Of a stretch of 64,000 bases of DNA, positions 11,991 through 20,975 are shown piece after piece. How positions within the stretch are numbered: position 1 is the first letter of the stretch; every line of letters begins with the position of its first letter. The position numbers and the translations under genes were made by a program. A model generated the notes under the pieces. The model did not search any database. It was not told the DNA's origin and saw nothing but the letters and a program-made list of their open reading frames with translations. This DNA is from Actinomyces vulturis (lineage in GTDB: Bacteria; Actinomycetota; Actinomycetes; Actinomycetales; Actinomycetaceae): positions 124,001 through 188,000 of the forward strand of contig NZ_LZRK01000004.1 of the NCBI RefSeq assembly GCF_001687305.1, read 5' to 3'.

Positions 11991-12074
11991 GATCTGGTCA
12001 CACCTGCTCGTGTGATGATCGCGGTACTGTGTCTCGATGGTGCCACTCAATCACCATCGAGGCTTGGCTTGTGC

Positions 12075-12227
12075 TCAGGCTTGAGGCTCCTCTTCCTTTC
12101 GCTGATGAGCACGTGCTGCAGCGGCTTCACGTTTACCGCGCAGTACCAACGCTGTGGTGGAGGCTGCTAAGCCGCCCCAAACAATGAGGATGGTCAACAA
12201 CATGAGCAATACGGCAGGTCCGGTCAT
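12075..12227 (-). CDS. metS: MetS-like small subunit of an NSS-family transporter
   Basis: A 50-residue single-span membrane peptide: MTGPAVLLMLLTILIVWGG begins the hydrophobic segment and the tail is basic and Glu-rich. It starts one base after the stop codon of the NSS symporter. This is the classic arrangement of MetP-MetS, in which the small subunit is required for transport by the large one (established for Corynebacterium glutamicum methionine uptake). I choose the internal Met at 12227 over a start 15 codons upstream because it fits the membrane segment and the gene junction. The function is inferred from size, topology and position. Confidence 0.8.
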   Translation of the reverse strand: MTGPAVLLMLLTILIVWGGLAASTTALVLRGKREAAAARAHQRKEEEPQA

Positions 12228-12228
12228 G

Positions 12229-13791
12229 TTAGTTCTCCTCAACTTCGAGAGATTCGGGGGTGAAATCGTCAATCGGCTTAGACCATGCGGCCAGGGTCAA
12301 TACAACGGTGCCCACGGCAGTGAGAGCGAGCATGCCCCAACCGAAAACGATTTCAAATCCGCCAGCGTAAGACGGATCGTAGCCGTCATTAATGAACGTG
12401 ATAAGTGCTTGTCCCAGCATGATGATGAGCATGACCGGCACCACTCCCGCCACGAGAATACGCCACCATAAACCGATGGAGTTACCCACCTCAGAAACCA
12501 CATTGAGGTGACGAGCCAGAATGGGCAGTTTACGGAGTACAAGAGCTACAGAGATACACATAACTAGAGCACTGCCCACTACACCGATCTGATTGATATA
12601 GGCATCAACAACATCAAGTGCGTATAGACCGGAGGTAGTAGCAAAAATGCCAAGAGAAATTACGGCCGCGGGAATACCCACAACCATCGCGGCGCGAACC
12701 GGAGTGAGATCAAATTTCTCGGCCACGCCTGCAGCAACAACTTGCACCAAAGAAATGATGGAAGTCAGGCCTGCGAGGGTCAATGACAGGAAAAACATGA
12801 CACCGAAGATCATGCCACCGGGCATTTCAGCAATGATAGTGGGGAAGGTAATAAAAGACAGTGAAATGCCCGTAATACCTTCAAGATCAGCCACAGCAAC
12901 ACCTTGCTGATGCGCCATAAATCCAAGAGTGGCAAACACTCCAAAGCCTGCGAGAACCTCAAAAGAAGAGTTCGCAAACGCCGCTACGATGCCGGTACCA
13001 ACCAAGTTGGAGCGAGGCTTGAGATACGAGGCGTAAGTAAGCATGATGCCGAAGCCTACGGAGAGAGAGAAGAAAATCTGCGCGTACGCTGCCATCCACA
13101 CCTTGGGGTCAGCAAGGATGGAGAAGTCTGGTGTCCACAAAGCATTAAGACCGTCGAGGCTTCCGGGAAGGAAGAGTGCGCGCACTACAAGGGCGAGGAA
13201 GAGTACGGCCAAGATTGGGAGGAAGATCTTGTTGGCACGCTCTACACCTGCGGTCACGCCCTTGGCGATGATGACAAGAACAGCACCCCAGATGACAAGC
13301 AAGGGAATAAAGACGTTCCAAACGGGCTGTGCTGAATAGGTGGGGGTGTCTGCGATCTTGATGAAATCACCGAAGAAAAATCCTGCTGCACCATCGGGGT
13401 TGGAGGTCCATGCGGTGGAGAAGGAGTAGAAAACGTAACGCAATGACCAGGCGATAATCACGGCGTAGTACGTCATGATGACGAAACAGACACCTACCTG
13501 CCACCAGCCGAGCCATTCAAGTTTCTTGCTCAGACGACGGAATACCGTGGGTGCGCTACCGCGGTAGCGGTGTCCGAGTGCGTAGTCCAGAAGCAGGATC
13601 GGAATACCTGCGGTTAGCAGCGCGACGATGTAAGGAACCATAAAGGCACCGCCACCGTTGGTGTAGGCCACGCCAGGGAAACGCCAGATGTTTCCCAGAC
13701 CGATGGCAGAACCGATGGCAGCAAGAAGGAAGCCAATCTGACTTCCCCACTCTTCACGTTGATGCTCACGAGAATCAGGAGTTTGACTCAT
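12229..13791 (-). CDS. metP: Na+-dependent symporter of the neurotransmitter:sodium symporter family (MetP-like)
   Basis: A 520-residue LeuT-fold transporter with about twelve membrane segments, using the sodium gradient to import an amino acid. The family signature GSAIGLGNIWRFPGVAYTNGGG lies at the N-terminus and is directly followed by TM1. It is translationally linked to the small subunit downstream, the pattern of the MetPS methionine/alanine importer, so methionine is the best guess for substrate. The upstream region (13792-14048), shared with divergent deoD, contains two perfect palindromes that look like operators. Confidence 0.9.
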   Translation of the reverse strand: MSQTPDSREHQREEWGSQIGFLLAAIGSAIGLGNIWRFPGVAYTNGGGAFMVPYIVALLTAGIPILLLDYALGHRYRGSAPTVFRRLSKKLEWLGWWQVGVCFVIMTYYAVIIAWSLRYVFYSFSTAWTSNPDGAAGFFFGDFIKIADTPTYSAQPVWNVFIPLLVIWGAVLVIIAKGVTAGVERANKIFLPILAVLFLALVVRALFLPGSLDGLNALWTPDFSILADPKVWMAAYAQIFFSLSVGFGIMLTYASYLKPRSNLVGTGIVAAFANSSFEVLAGFGVFATLGFMAHQQGVAVADLEGITGISLSFITFPTIIAEMPGGMIFGVMFFLSLTLAGLTSIISLVQVVAAGVAEKFDLTPVRAAMVVGIPAAVISLGIFATTSGLYALDVVDAYINQIGVVGSALVMCISVALVLRKLPILARHLNVVSEVGNSIGLWWRILVAGVVPVMLIIMLGQALITFINDGYDPSYAGGFEIVFGWGMLALTAVGTVVLTLAAWSKPIDDFTPESLEVEEN

Positions 13792-13870
13792 TAGTGTCTC
13801 CTTGGTTTGTGGCCTGTGGGGCGCTGCGTGTGCATAGAGTAACCACGCTCATGCATACTGATACATAGAG

Positions 13871-13914
13871 GTCCACTATGTGGACACCATGAGATGCATT
13901 CATGCACTAGTGCA
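13871..13914. promoter_or_regulatory. Two perfect palindromes upstream of the NSS symporter
   Basis: GTCCAC-TAT-GTGGAC occupies 13871-13885 and TGCACTAGTGCA occupies 13903-13914, in the gap between the divergent symporter and deoD genes. Both are perfect inverted repeats of operator size. The regulator is unknown. Confidence 0.4.
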
Positions 13915-14048
13915 CTACCTAGATAAAGGTATTCGCGAAAGACACCGTCAACTCTCGGCCCTCAACACGGCCATGCCCCCTCTATGAGAGGGAGATATTT
14001 CTATGCGAAACTTGGCTGAACACGACCTCAATTTCTGGAAGGACTCCG

Positions 14049-14774
14049 ATGCCAACCCCACACATCGCAGCCGAGATGGGCGATTTCGCTCCCGCTGTCC
14101 TCATGCCCGGCGATCCCAAGCGCGCCGAGCGCATCGCCAACCTCCTTATGGATGATGCGCGCCTAGTTACCAACGTGCGCGGCATGATGGGCTTCACGGG
14201 CACCTGCAACGGCAAGCCCCTGAGTGTGATGGGTTCCGGCATGGGCCAGCCTTCTTTCACCATCTACGCCACCGAACTCTTCAGCCAGTTCGGCGTGGAG
14301 CGCATCATCCGCGTTGGCACCGCCGGCGGCATCGCCCCCAGCGTCAAAGTCGGTGACGTAATCGTTGCTACCGGCGCACACACTGACTCCTCTATGAATC
14401 AGTTGCGTATCCCCGGTGTGAACTTCTCTGGAGTTGCTGACTTCCGCCTAGCCAACGCCGCTTGGCAGGCCGCGCAAACCCCCGAAGCTCACCAGGATGG
14501 CGCCGTACACTTTGGCACCGTCATCAGCCGCGACCACTTCTACTTCACCCCCGAAGGCCAGACCGAGCGTCTAGCTAGTTACAACGTACTTGGCGTGGAA
14601 ATGGAAGCCGCAGCGCTCTACGGCGTGGCCGCAGAATTCGGTAAGCAGGCCCTGACCGTACTCACCGTTTCCGATCACCTGCTTGATCACTCCGGTGACA
14701 TGAGCGCCGAAGAACGCGAGACACGCTTCCAAGGAGCTCTCCGCTTAGCTGTGGCCGCAGCCCACAGTGAGTGA
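14049..14774 (+). CDS. deoD: Purine-nucleoside phosphorylase, DeoD type
   Basis: A 241-residue cytoplasmic hexameric-type phosphorylase that splits purine (deoxy)nucleosides with phosphate. It matches the E. coli DeoD pattern from the start: TPHIAAEMGDFAPAVLMPGDP (phosphate site), NVRGMMGFTGT, GSGMGQPS, RVGTAGG, VEMEAAALYGVA and SDHLL near the C-terminus, where the catalytic Asp sits. GGAAGGACTCC precedes the ATG. Length is normal. It is a single gene, convergent with the sialic acid operon and divergent from the NSS symporter. Confidence 0.93.
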   Translation: MPTPHIAAEMGDFAPAVLMPGDPKRAERIANLLMDDARLVTNVRGMMGFTGTCNGKPLSVMGSGMGQPSFTIYATELFSQFGVERIIRVGTAGGIAPSVKVGDVIVATGAHTDSSMNQLRIPGVNFSGVADFRLANAAWQAAQTPEAHQDGAVHFGTVISRDHFYFTPEGQTERLASYNVLGVEMEAAALYGVAAEFGKQALTVLTVSDHLLDHSGDMSAEERETRFQGALRLAVAAAHSE

Positions 14775-14918
14775 GTCTTTGCCCTCCAGATCAACACGAG
14801 TGCTGCTCTAAGTTCACGAACGCTTTTTACTCTGTAAAACTGCATAACACTCGAATGGCTACAAAGGCGATTTGCTCAAGTAGTTTGCAGCGTTCGTTAT
14901 TTTGTTGATGCTCGAACA

Positions 14919-14966
14919 AATGGGTGGGGGGGCGAGACGCTATAGCGTCTCGCCCCCCCACCCATT
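14919..14966. terminator. Perfect 24-bp inverted repeat between convergent operons
   Basis: Arms 14919-14942 and 14943-14966 are perfect reverse complements with no spacer and contain runs of seven G and seven C. It separates deoD from the leftward nan operon and would form the same hairpin in both transcripts. Confidence 0.75.
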
Positions 14967-15066
14967 GACGTTGTTGTGGCAACACCGCCGCGCCACCATA
15001 CATTTACTTTGACCAGCTTATATGGCTGCGAGGTAGCACCGGCGCGTAGTGGTGTACGCGTTGGGA

Positions 15067-15765
15067 TTAGCGTGTTACTGCCTGAACAAACCAGCGAGTT
15101 ATGGAGGTTGGATGAGTGATGGCTGTTCCTACCACCACTGCTAAGGGGCCACGTTTCATCGCTTCACTTGCCTGCTCAAGAGTGTGAATACGCCCTTCAA
15201 CAATGAACGGTACCGTCACGCGAGTTGCGAGGTCATCAATCAGTTCAAAGTCAGGACCATTGGTAGCAGGACGTTCATCGGTATATCCGGCCAGCGTTGT
15301 CCCCACAATGTCAGCGCCCGCATCTTGTGAATACAGCGCGTCTTGCGTACTACCGCAATCAGCCATGACTAAAACGTTGGGAAACTCTTGTTTCAACCCA
15401 TTAATTGTTTGAGCAAGAGTCAATCCGTCGGGACGCTCACGACGGGTCCCATCAAGGGCCACAATTTCACAGCCCGTGGTGGCCACCGCTGCAGCGTGAC
15501 GCAACGTGGGAGTGATGAACACGCCGTCGTGGCCGTCTTTCCATAACCCGATCATGGGTACTTCAAGGACTTCACGCATAAGAACCAAATCAGCAATTCC
15601 TTGTGCTCGAATCGCTGCTGCTCCTCCTTCCACGCATGCTTGAGCAACTTCGCACATCGTCCGTGGATCGCGCATTGGCTCACCGGGATATGCCTGTGCC
15701 GAGGCAATGAGTTGTCCACGCAGGTGGTTCATAGTTTCGTCTGGTTGAAAACGGGGGGTAGTCAT
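15067..15765 (-). CDS. nanE: N-acetylmannosamine-6-phosphate 2-epimerase
   Basis: A 232-residue TIM-barrel enzyme converting ManNAc-6-phosphate to GlcNAc-6-phosphate, the third step of sialic acid breakdown. Family marks are GGAAAIRAQG, VPMIGLWKDGHDGVFITPT with the conserved Lys, IVALDGTRRERP, ADCGSTQDA with ADIVGTTLAGYT, and the phosphate-binding IVEGRIHT and VVVGTAITHP segments. It is the last gene of the leftward order nanA-nanK-nanE, about 80 bases after nanK. Product GlcNAc-6-phosphate would need NagA/NagB, which are not in the window. Confidence 0.95.
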   Translation of the reverse strand: MTTPRFQPDETMNHLRGQLIASAQAYPGEPMRDPRTMCEVAQACVEGGAAAIRAQGIADLVLMREVLEVPMIGLWKDGHDGVFITPTLRHAAAVATTGCEIVALDGTRRERPDGLTLAQTINGLKQEFPNVLVMADCGSTQDALYSQDAGADIVGTTLAGYTDERPATNGPDFELIDDLATRVTVPFIVEGRIHTLEQASEAMKRGPLAVVVGTAITHPTSITRWFVQAVTR

Positions 15766-15846
15766 ACGATGACTCGATTCTTCGCTTGTCTCATTGAATG
15801 ATGGTCATGATGGATATTCAGCACAAGGTTCCGCTTATCTCATCAA

Positions 15847-16962
15847 TTAATGATTGGATGCATTAAGAGCACGGTTCATGCGTTGTACTGCCGGTAGTTG
15901 CCAGCAACTTGCTGCTGCGCCAATGATAGGCGCTGATGTCCCTGCTTCCCCGGGGATAAGAGGGATAGTACGCAAAGGTCCAATCAGTTCGTTACGGAAA
16001 GTTTCTCTGAGCGGTTGCCACCACAGTTCTCCTGCTCGTGATAGTCCGCCGGACACCACAATGCATTCTGGATCGATCACCGTAGCCAAACCTGCCAGGG
16101 CTTTGCCTAATGCACGGGCCGACTCTTCATAAACACGCAGTGCGATGGCATCACCATCGTCAGCGCGTTTTTCAACGTCTCGAGCATGAAGTGCGCAGTG
16201 GTCCCCTCCTAGTGCAAGGTAACGACGGTGGATAGAGGGACCAGCGCATATAGCTTCAAGGTGTCCTGTGCGTCCGCAGGTGCATGGTTCATCCATGGCT
16301 AGTGCAACCGGCATATGTCCGACTTCTCCGGCAACATGGTGCGCACCTCGCCATACAGTGGAATTCAGTACCACTGCCCCACCTACGCCAGTGCCCACAG
16401 CGGCCATAATCATTGATGAGTAGCGTCGCCCTGCTCCTGCAACAGCTTCCCCCATCGCATAAGCGTCTACATCGTTTTGGATGTGAATACGTTCGGTTCC
16501 AATAGCAAGTGGTGCGTAGGAAATATCTTGTCCCACCCCCGGTGCTATCGACGCCGTATGCGTCCGTTCTCGCGTCTGAAAAGCCTTCACACGCCTTGCT
16601 AATTGATGAGCAAGATCTTTTCCCAGATGAGTACCAGCCCAGCCGGTGATTGCGTCAGTTGCGGATACGATCATTTGATCGTCAACATTTACCACGCCGG
16701 CGGTTCCTACCCCACAGCCTACGAGGGTTACGCAACGACCTTGGCAGGTTCCATGCACCAATCCAGAGGTTTCGTACACCTTAACGATGAGGTCGACTAG
16801 TGCACTGACCATAGCTTGTGGGCCATCGTGGGCTGGAGTAGGAATACTGACGGGTGTGGATAAGAGGCTGGGAACTGGTGCAGGGTTGACAACCGCTGCA
16901 GCCATTTTTGTTCCGCCGATGTCCACGCCAATCATCACCGGCTGGGTCTGGTCTTTCATCAT
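15847..16962 (-). CDS. nanK: ROK-family N-acetylmannosamine kinase
   Basis: A roughly 371-residue sugar kinase of the ROK family, expected to phosphorylate ManNAc made by the lyase encoded just upstream. The ATP-site motif is VDIGGTKMAAAVV at the N-terminus. The ROK segment EVGHMPVALAMDEPCTCGRTGHLEA holds the zinc-binding residues, with His in place of the usual third Cys-side residue of the CxCGxxGC motif. The nanA stop is two bases before the ATG chosen at 16962; a longer start at 16983 lies inside nanA and has no better ribosome binding site. The mannosamine role comes from its position between nanA and nanE. Confidence 0.88.
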   Translation of the reverse strand: MMKDQTQPVMIGVDIGGTKMAAAVVNPAPVPSLLSTPVSIPTPAHDGPQAMVSALVDLIVKVYETSGLVHGTCQGRCVTLVGCGVGTAGVVNVDDQMIVSATDAITGWAGTHLGKDLAHQLARRVKAFQTRERTHTASIAPGVGQDISYAPLAIGTERIHIQNDVDAYAMGEAVAGAGRRYSSMIMAAVGTGVGGAVVLNSTVWRGAHHVAGEVGHMPVALAMDEPCTCGRTGHLEAICAGPSIHRRYLALGGDHCALHARDVEKRADDGDAIALRVYEESARALGKALAGLATVIDPECIVVSGGLSRAGELWWQPLRETFRNELIGPLRTIPLIPGEAGTSAPIIGAAASCWQLPAVQRMNRALNASNH

Positions 16963-16964
16963 GA

Positions 16965-17891
16965 TTACTGCACCATGCCACACTCACGCATAAGGTTCAC
17001 GATCGCTTCCTTGGTCTGGCCGGTAAGTGCTTGGACAGGAGGAGCCATCGTGTTGGTGGCAATAACACCGAGTTCAGCCATGGCGGTCTTAAATGCACCC
17101 ACGCCTGCAGCGTCACCACTGCGACCAACAGGTAAGAACACCATTTCGAATTCTGCGCAAATCGCATCTTGAATCTCACGGGCCCGTGACCATTGACCTG
17201 CTCGTGCGGCGGCCATGAGATCGGCGTAAGGACGAGGATTGACATTGGCGTAGCCAGGAACCACGCCATCACCACCGAGTAATAACATGCCATCGACGAC
17301 GCATTCGTGACCGGTCAGCAGAGCCAAGGGGTGACCTGCTGCCTCGTTGGCTGCCACAAGACGTCGGAAGGCAACATCATTACCACTGGAATCCTTGACA
17401 CCTGCAATCACGCCTTCTTTTGCCAGTGTCATCAGCAAAGGCAGACCAAGTTTGACGCCGTTGAGACGAACAGGCACATCATAGGCAAACAGAGGCATCT
17501 CACCGATGACACTCTTGATCATGCGGAAATGATCAGCAATTTCGCTTTGATCATTCAAAGCATAGAAGGGGCAGGCTGCGACAATGGCGTCGACGCCCAG
17601 TTGCGATAGAGCAACTGCTTGCTGTTGAGCACGACGAGCAGTGCTATCAATAGCCCCGGCAAGGACTGGGACGCGGCCAGCAACACGAGTTACTACACGG
17701 CGAGTAATTTCTTGCCGCTCGGCGTTGGTCAGGTAAGCAACTTCGCCAGTGGAGCCCAGAACGAATAGCCCATCCACTCCCCCTTCGAGAAGGTGATCGA
17801 CGACGCGGTCAAGTGAGTCAAAATCAACTAAACCGTCAGGAGTAAATGGTGTAACAACAGGTGGAATGACTCCGGTGAAACGGGTATCCAT
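16965..17891 (-). CDS. nanA: N-acetylneuraminate lyase (DHDPS/NAL family)
   Basis: A 308-residue (beta/alpha)8 class I aldolase. In this context it should cleave N-acetylneuraminate to ManNAc and pyruvate. Visible are the GSTGEVAYL carboxylate-binding loop, the catalytic Tyr in LFAYDVP and the Schiff-base Lys in GVKDSSGND. The family also includes dihydrodipicolinate synthases and other keto-acid aldolases; placement directly before nanK and nanE and after an ABC importer makes sialic acid the natural substrate. The protein starts MDTRFTGVIPP, about 46 bases downstream of the transporter ATPase gene. Confidence 0.9.
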   Translation of the reverse strand: MDTRFTGVIPPVVTPFTPDGLVDFDSLDRVVDHLLEGGVDGLFVLGSTGEVAYLTNAERQEITRRVVTRVAGRVPVLAGAIDSTARRAQQQAVALSQLGVDAIVAACPFYALNDQSEIADHFRMIKSVIGEMPLFAYDVPVRLNGVKLGLPLLMTLAKEGVIAGVKDSSGNDVAFRRLVAANEAAGHPLALLTGHECVVDGMLLLGGDGVVPGYANVNPRPYADLMAAARAGQWSRAREIQDAICAEFEMVFLPVGRSGDAAGVGAFKTAMAELGVIATNTMAPPVQALTGQTKEAIVNLMRECGMVQ

Positions 17892-17937
17892 AATTTTCTC
17901 GATTCTTCACATTGTTGAGTGATGAGAATGATCGGAA

Positions 17938-18771
17938 TTAATCCGTCATAAGCGAAGGAACAGCAGACAACAACATTCTTGTGTATTCGTCTTGAGGATT
18001 CGTGAAGATTTGCTTGGTAGGCGCTTCTTCCACGATACGTCCGAAATACATCACCGCGATTCGGTCAGAAACGTAACGAACGGTGTTGATGTCGTGACTG
18101 ATGAAAACTAGTCCCAAGCCAAGGGAAGCTTTGAGATCTTCCAATAGATTGAGCACTTGGGCTCGTACAGACACATCGAGGGCGGATGTGGGTTCGTCGG
18201 CCACGATGATGTCAGGGTCCAGCGCTAAAGCGCGAGCGATAGCCACACGTTGACGCTGTCCGCCAGAGATTTGCCGGGGCATCACATGCATAGCGCTCAT
18301 AGGCAAGCCCACAACCCCCAGGAGGTCTTTGACTCGGGCTTCACGTTGAGCTGGTGTTCCAATGCGGTGCACATTGAGCGGATCAATCAATGTGTCATGG
18401 ATCGTCATACGAGGGTTGAGTGCAGTTGCTGGATCTTGGAAGACCACGGAAACACTGCGCCCTAACGCTCGCCTATCTGATGCGCGATGGCCAAGTTTAC
18501 GGCCTTTGAAATACACCTCGCCTTTGGTAGCAGGTTGCAGACCTACCATGACGCGAGCAGTGGTGGACTTCCCGCACCCTGATTCTCCTACGATGCCGAG
18601 TGTTTCACCTCGACGAACGCTCAGTGAAACGTCATTGACAGCGTGAACTGTGTCAGGCTTAAATAACGAGCCAGTTCGTGACTTGTGAATCACGTGAACA
18701 TGTCGCAGTTCAACGATGGGTGTGTCTTTAGTAGTCACTGACGGTGTTTGCGTCATTTCATCTGTATTCAT
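17938..18771 (-). CDS. Peptide/sialic-acid-type ABC importer, second ATPase (OppF-like)
   Basis: A 277-residue ATPase of the oligopeptide-transporter class: Walker A GESGCGKST, signature ISGGQRQR, Walker B IIVADEPTSALD, and the C-terminal oligopeptide-type extension YTRMLLSAVPS. Its start overlaps the end of the fused permease-ATPase gene by four bases, so translation is coupled. Together with the fused ATPase it would form the nucleotide-binding pair of the importer. The transporter belongs to the dipeptide family that also includes the SatABCD sialic acid importer of Haemophilus ducreyi; substrate here is inferred from the nan genes. Confidence 0.9.
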   Translation of the reverse strand: MNTDEMTQTPSVTTKDTPIVELRHVHVIHKSRTGSLFKPDTVHAVNDVSLSVRRGETLGIVGESGCGKSTTARVMVGLQPATKGEVYFKGRKLGHRASDRRALGRSVSVVFQDPATALNPRMTIHDTLIDPLNVHRIGTPAQREARVKDLLGVVGLPMSAMHVMPRQISGGQRQRVAIARALALDPDIIVADEPTSALDVSVRAQVLNLLEDLKASLGLGLVFISHDINTVRYVSDRIAVMYFGRIVEEAPTKQIFTNPQDEYTRMLLSAVPSLMTD

Positions 18772-20975
18772 GACTGCTCCTTCGGGTCTTCGCCCAGCGC
18801 CAATCCAAGGGCAGCGCGTGCAGCATCAAGCTCAGGGGTAGTGGCGTAAACGTGACCGGCGTGACCAGGCACATCAACGAGAGTGGGACGCGTATTAACA
18901 CCGATATTGGTCAACGCACTACGCGGGGAGAAACGGTCACCGATAGCAAACTCACGAGGGCTAGGAACCGTTCCGCGAACTTGGTGGAGTCGGTTCGATC
19001 CAGCTTCAATAGAGAGAACAGCCCCAAGGAGCCCTCGCGTGTATTCATGAATCGGATTGATCAATAGTTCACTGGTTTCTGCCTGCTCTACAACCTGTCC
19101 GGCGTACATCACCGTAATACGGTGAGCCACCTTTGCAACAAGTGCAAGGTCATGAGAGACGAACACCATGGCAAATCCGAGTTTCTCACGAAGATCGTTG
19201 AGAAGATCGATCACTTGCTTCTGAACCGTGACGTCAAGAGCCGTCGTGGGCTCATCTGCAATAACGAGTGCAGGGTCACGGGTCAATGCCATCGCGATAA
19301 GAACGCGCTGGCGTTGGCCACCAGAAAGTTCGTGGGGGTAAGAGCGTAACGTCCGTGCCGGATCCAGACCGACGAGTTCAAGAAGTTCTTCAGCACTACG
19401 TGTTCCGCCGCGTTTGGTGAGCTGTTTCATTTGGGAACGAATCAGCATGGACGGGTTAAGTGAGGACAAAGCGTCCTGGTAAATCATGGACATGCCAGTT
19501 CCACGCAGAGCGTTATGTTCTTTCGCACTGAGCTTGAGCAAATCCTGGCCATTGAACATGATTTCGCCACTAAGGCGTGCGGTAGGTGGAAGAAGCCCCA
19601 TGATTGCCATGGAAGTAATGGACTTACCACACCCAGATTCACCAACCAGCCCCATTGTTTCACCGGGCCGGACAGAAAAACTTACGTGGTCAACAATATC
19701 GGTTTCGCCATGTTGCGCAGGGAATGCAATGGAAAGGTCTTTCACCTCAAGAATTGGCTTGTCATCACGGGTATAAACAAGACGATCGTGACGTTCGCGC
19801 TCCGCAATCGCAAGATGCTCAAGTCGAGTAGCCAGCGGTATATCAGCAGCTGCAGGACGAACAATCTGGGTTAATTGACTCATGCCTTCAATGGCCAATG
19901 CTGAGTCAACCACGGACGTATTCTTGGTTACTTGAGGCTGTGCAGGAGTATCAGTAGCAGTCACTGCCTCGTGATCCCCTTGGTCCATCGAGTCGCTGGT
20001 GTCAAGAGCTTCTTCATCAGCAGTCACATTCACATTGACCTTAATACGTGGAGAGGCCATCGCATCGGTCAAGCCTTCTGCCAACACGTTAAGGCACAAG
20101 GTGGTAATAAGAATCATCATGCCAGGGAAAAATGTGGTCCACCAGTGACCAGACAACAGCAATTCTTTGCCTTCAGACAGCATATTTCCCCACGTGGGAG
20201 TCGAAACCGAGGCAATGCCTGCTCCGATAAAGGACAAGGATGCTTCAAAAACGATGGCATCAGCAACGAGCACTGTTGCGAAAACCATGATGGGTGCCAC
20301 GCAGTTACGTGCTACGTGTTTCGCTAAGATCCACCAGGACGGCGCCCCCATCACCTTCGATGCCGCAACGTAGTCTTCACCAAACTGCGAAAGAACGTTA
20401 GCTCGAACTACACGAGTAAGTTGCGGAATATAAAGAATAGCGATTGACACAATAATCACTGGAAGCATGGGAAGACGCGTAGACAACGCAGAAACCAAAA
20501 CAGCTGCCAGAGCGATTCCGGGGAAAGACATCAAAATGTCTAAACTACGCATCAGCAGCTCTGATACCCATTTGCGTGACGTAGCCGCAATAGAGCCAAG
20601 CACTGCGGCGATCACCAGTGCCAAACCGGTTGCCGATAAACCCACGATCAGGGAAACTCGGGCCCCCACCATGATTCGACTAAGAATGTCACGTCCTGCA
20701 CCGTCAGTTCCCATCGGGAATCCACTACGTGGAGAAACAGAGTTATCCGGAATAACTTGGTCTCCCACGCCCTCAATATGGATCGTGTGCTCAACACTAG
20801 TGAGACCTGATGCACTAGGGTTGTGAGGTGCTAACCACGGGGCCAGGATCCCCATAAAAGCCACCACTAGCAACAAAATGATCGAAATCTTCGATGCTAA
20901 TGGAAGGGCACGCCACCCCTGGAACCGCAATCCTGGGGCCTCAGTTTTCTTGAGAGTGCTGCGGTGGAACATCAC
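18768..20975 (-). CDS. Fused ABC permease-ATPase (OppC+OppD) of the sialic acid importer
   Basis: One 735-residue protein joins two usually separate parts. Residues ~1-330 are an OppC-type permease with six membrane segments, including an extracytoplasmic loop with FPMGTDGAGRDILSR and the EAA motif region around DYVAASKVMGAP. A ~100-residue charged linker follows. Residues ~430-735 are an OppD-type ATPase with Walker A GESGCGKS, signature LSGGQRQR and Walker B VIADEPTTALD. Start is GTG-ATG overlapping the TGA of the preceding permease gene, so either codon may be used. No stop or frame change separates the domains. Such fusions are known in some sialic acid transporters of this family (SatC-like), which agrees with the nan context. 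Confidence 0.93.
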   Translation of the reverse strand: MMFHRSTLKKTEAPGLRFQGWRALPLASKISIILLLVVAFMGILAPWLAPHNPSASGLTSVEHTIHIEGVGDQVIPDNSVSPRSGFPMGTDGAGRDILSRIMVGARVSLIVGLSATGLALVIAAVLGSIAATSRKWVSELLMRSLDILMSFPGIALAAVLVSALSTRLPMLPVIIVSIAILYIPQLTRVVRANVLSQFGEDYVAASKVMGAPSWWILAKHVARNCVAPIMVFATVLVADAIVFEASLSFIGAGIASVSTPTWGNMLSEGKELLLSGHWWTTFFPGMMILITTLCLNVLAEGLTDAMASPRIKVNVNVTADEEALDTSDSMDQGDHEAVTATDTPAQPQVTKNTSVVDSALAIEGMSQLTQIVRPAAADIPLATRLEHLAIAERERHDRLVYTRDDKPILEVKDLSIAFPAQHGETDIVDHVSFSVRPGETMGLVGESGCGKSITSMAIMGLLPPTARLSGEIMFNGQDLLKLSAKEHNALRGTGMSMIYQDALSSLNPSMLIRSQMKQLTKRGGTRSAEELLELVGLDPARTLRSYPHELSGGQRQRVLIAMALTRDPALVIADEPTTALDVTVQKQVIDLLNDLREKLGFAMVFVSHDLALVAKVAHRITVMYAGQVVEQAETSELLINPIHEYTRGLLGAVLSIEAGSNRLHQVRGTVPSPREFAIGDRFSPRSALTNIGVNTRPTLVDVPGHAGHVYATTPELDAARAALGLALGEDPKEQS

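Noticed and set aside
15847-16983. ROK gene upstream of nanE as a glucokinase
   Set aside because: The two-base gap after nanA and position before nanE make ManNAc kinase the simpler reading, although the sequence alone does not fix the sugar.
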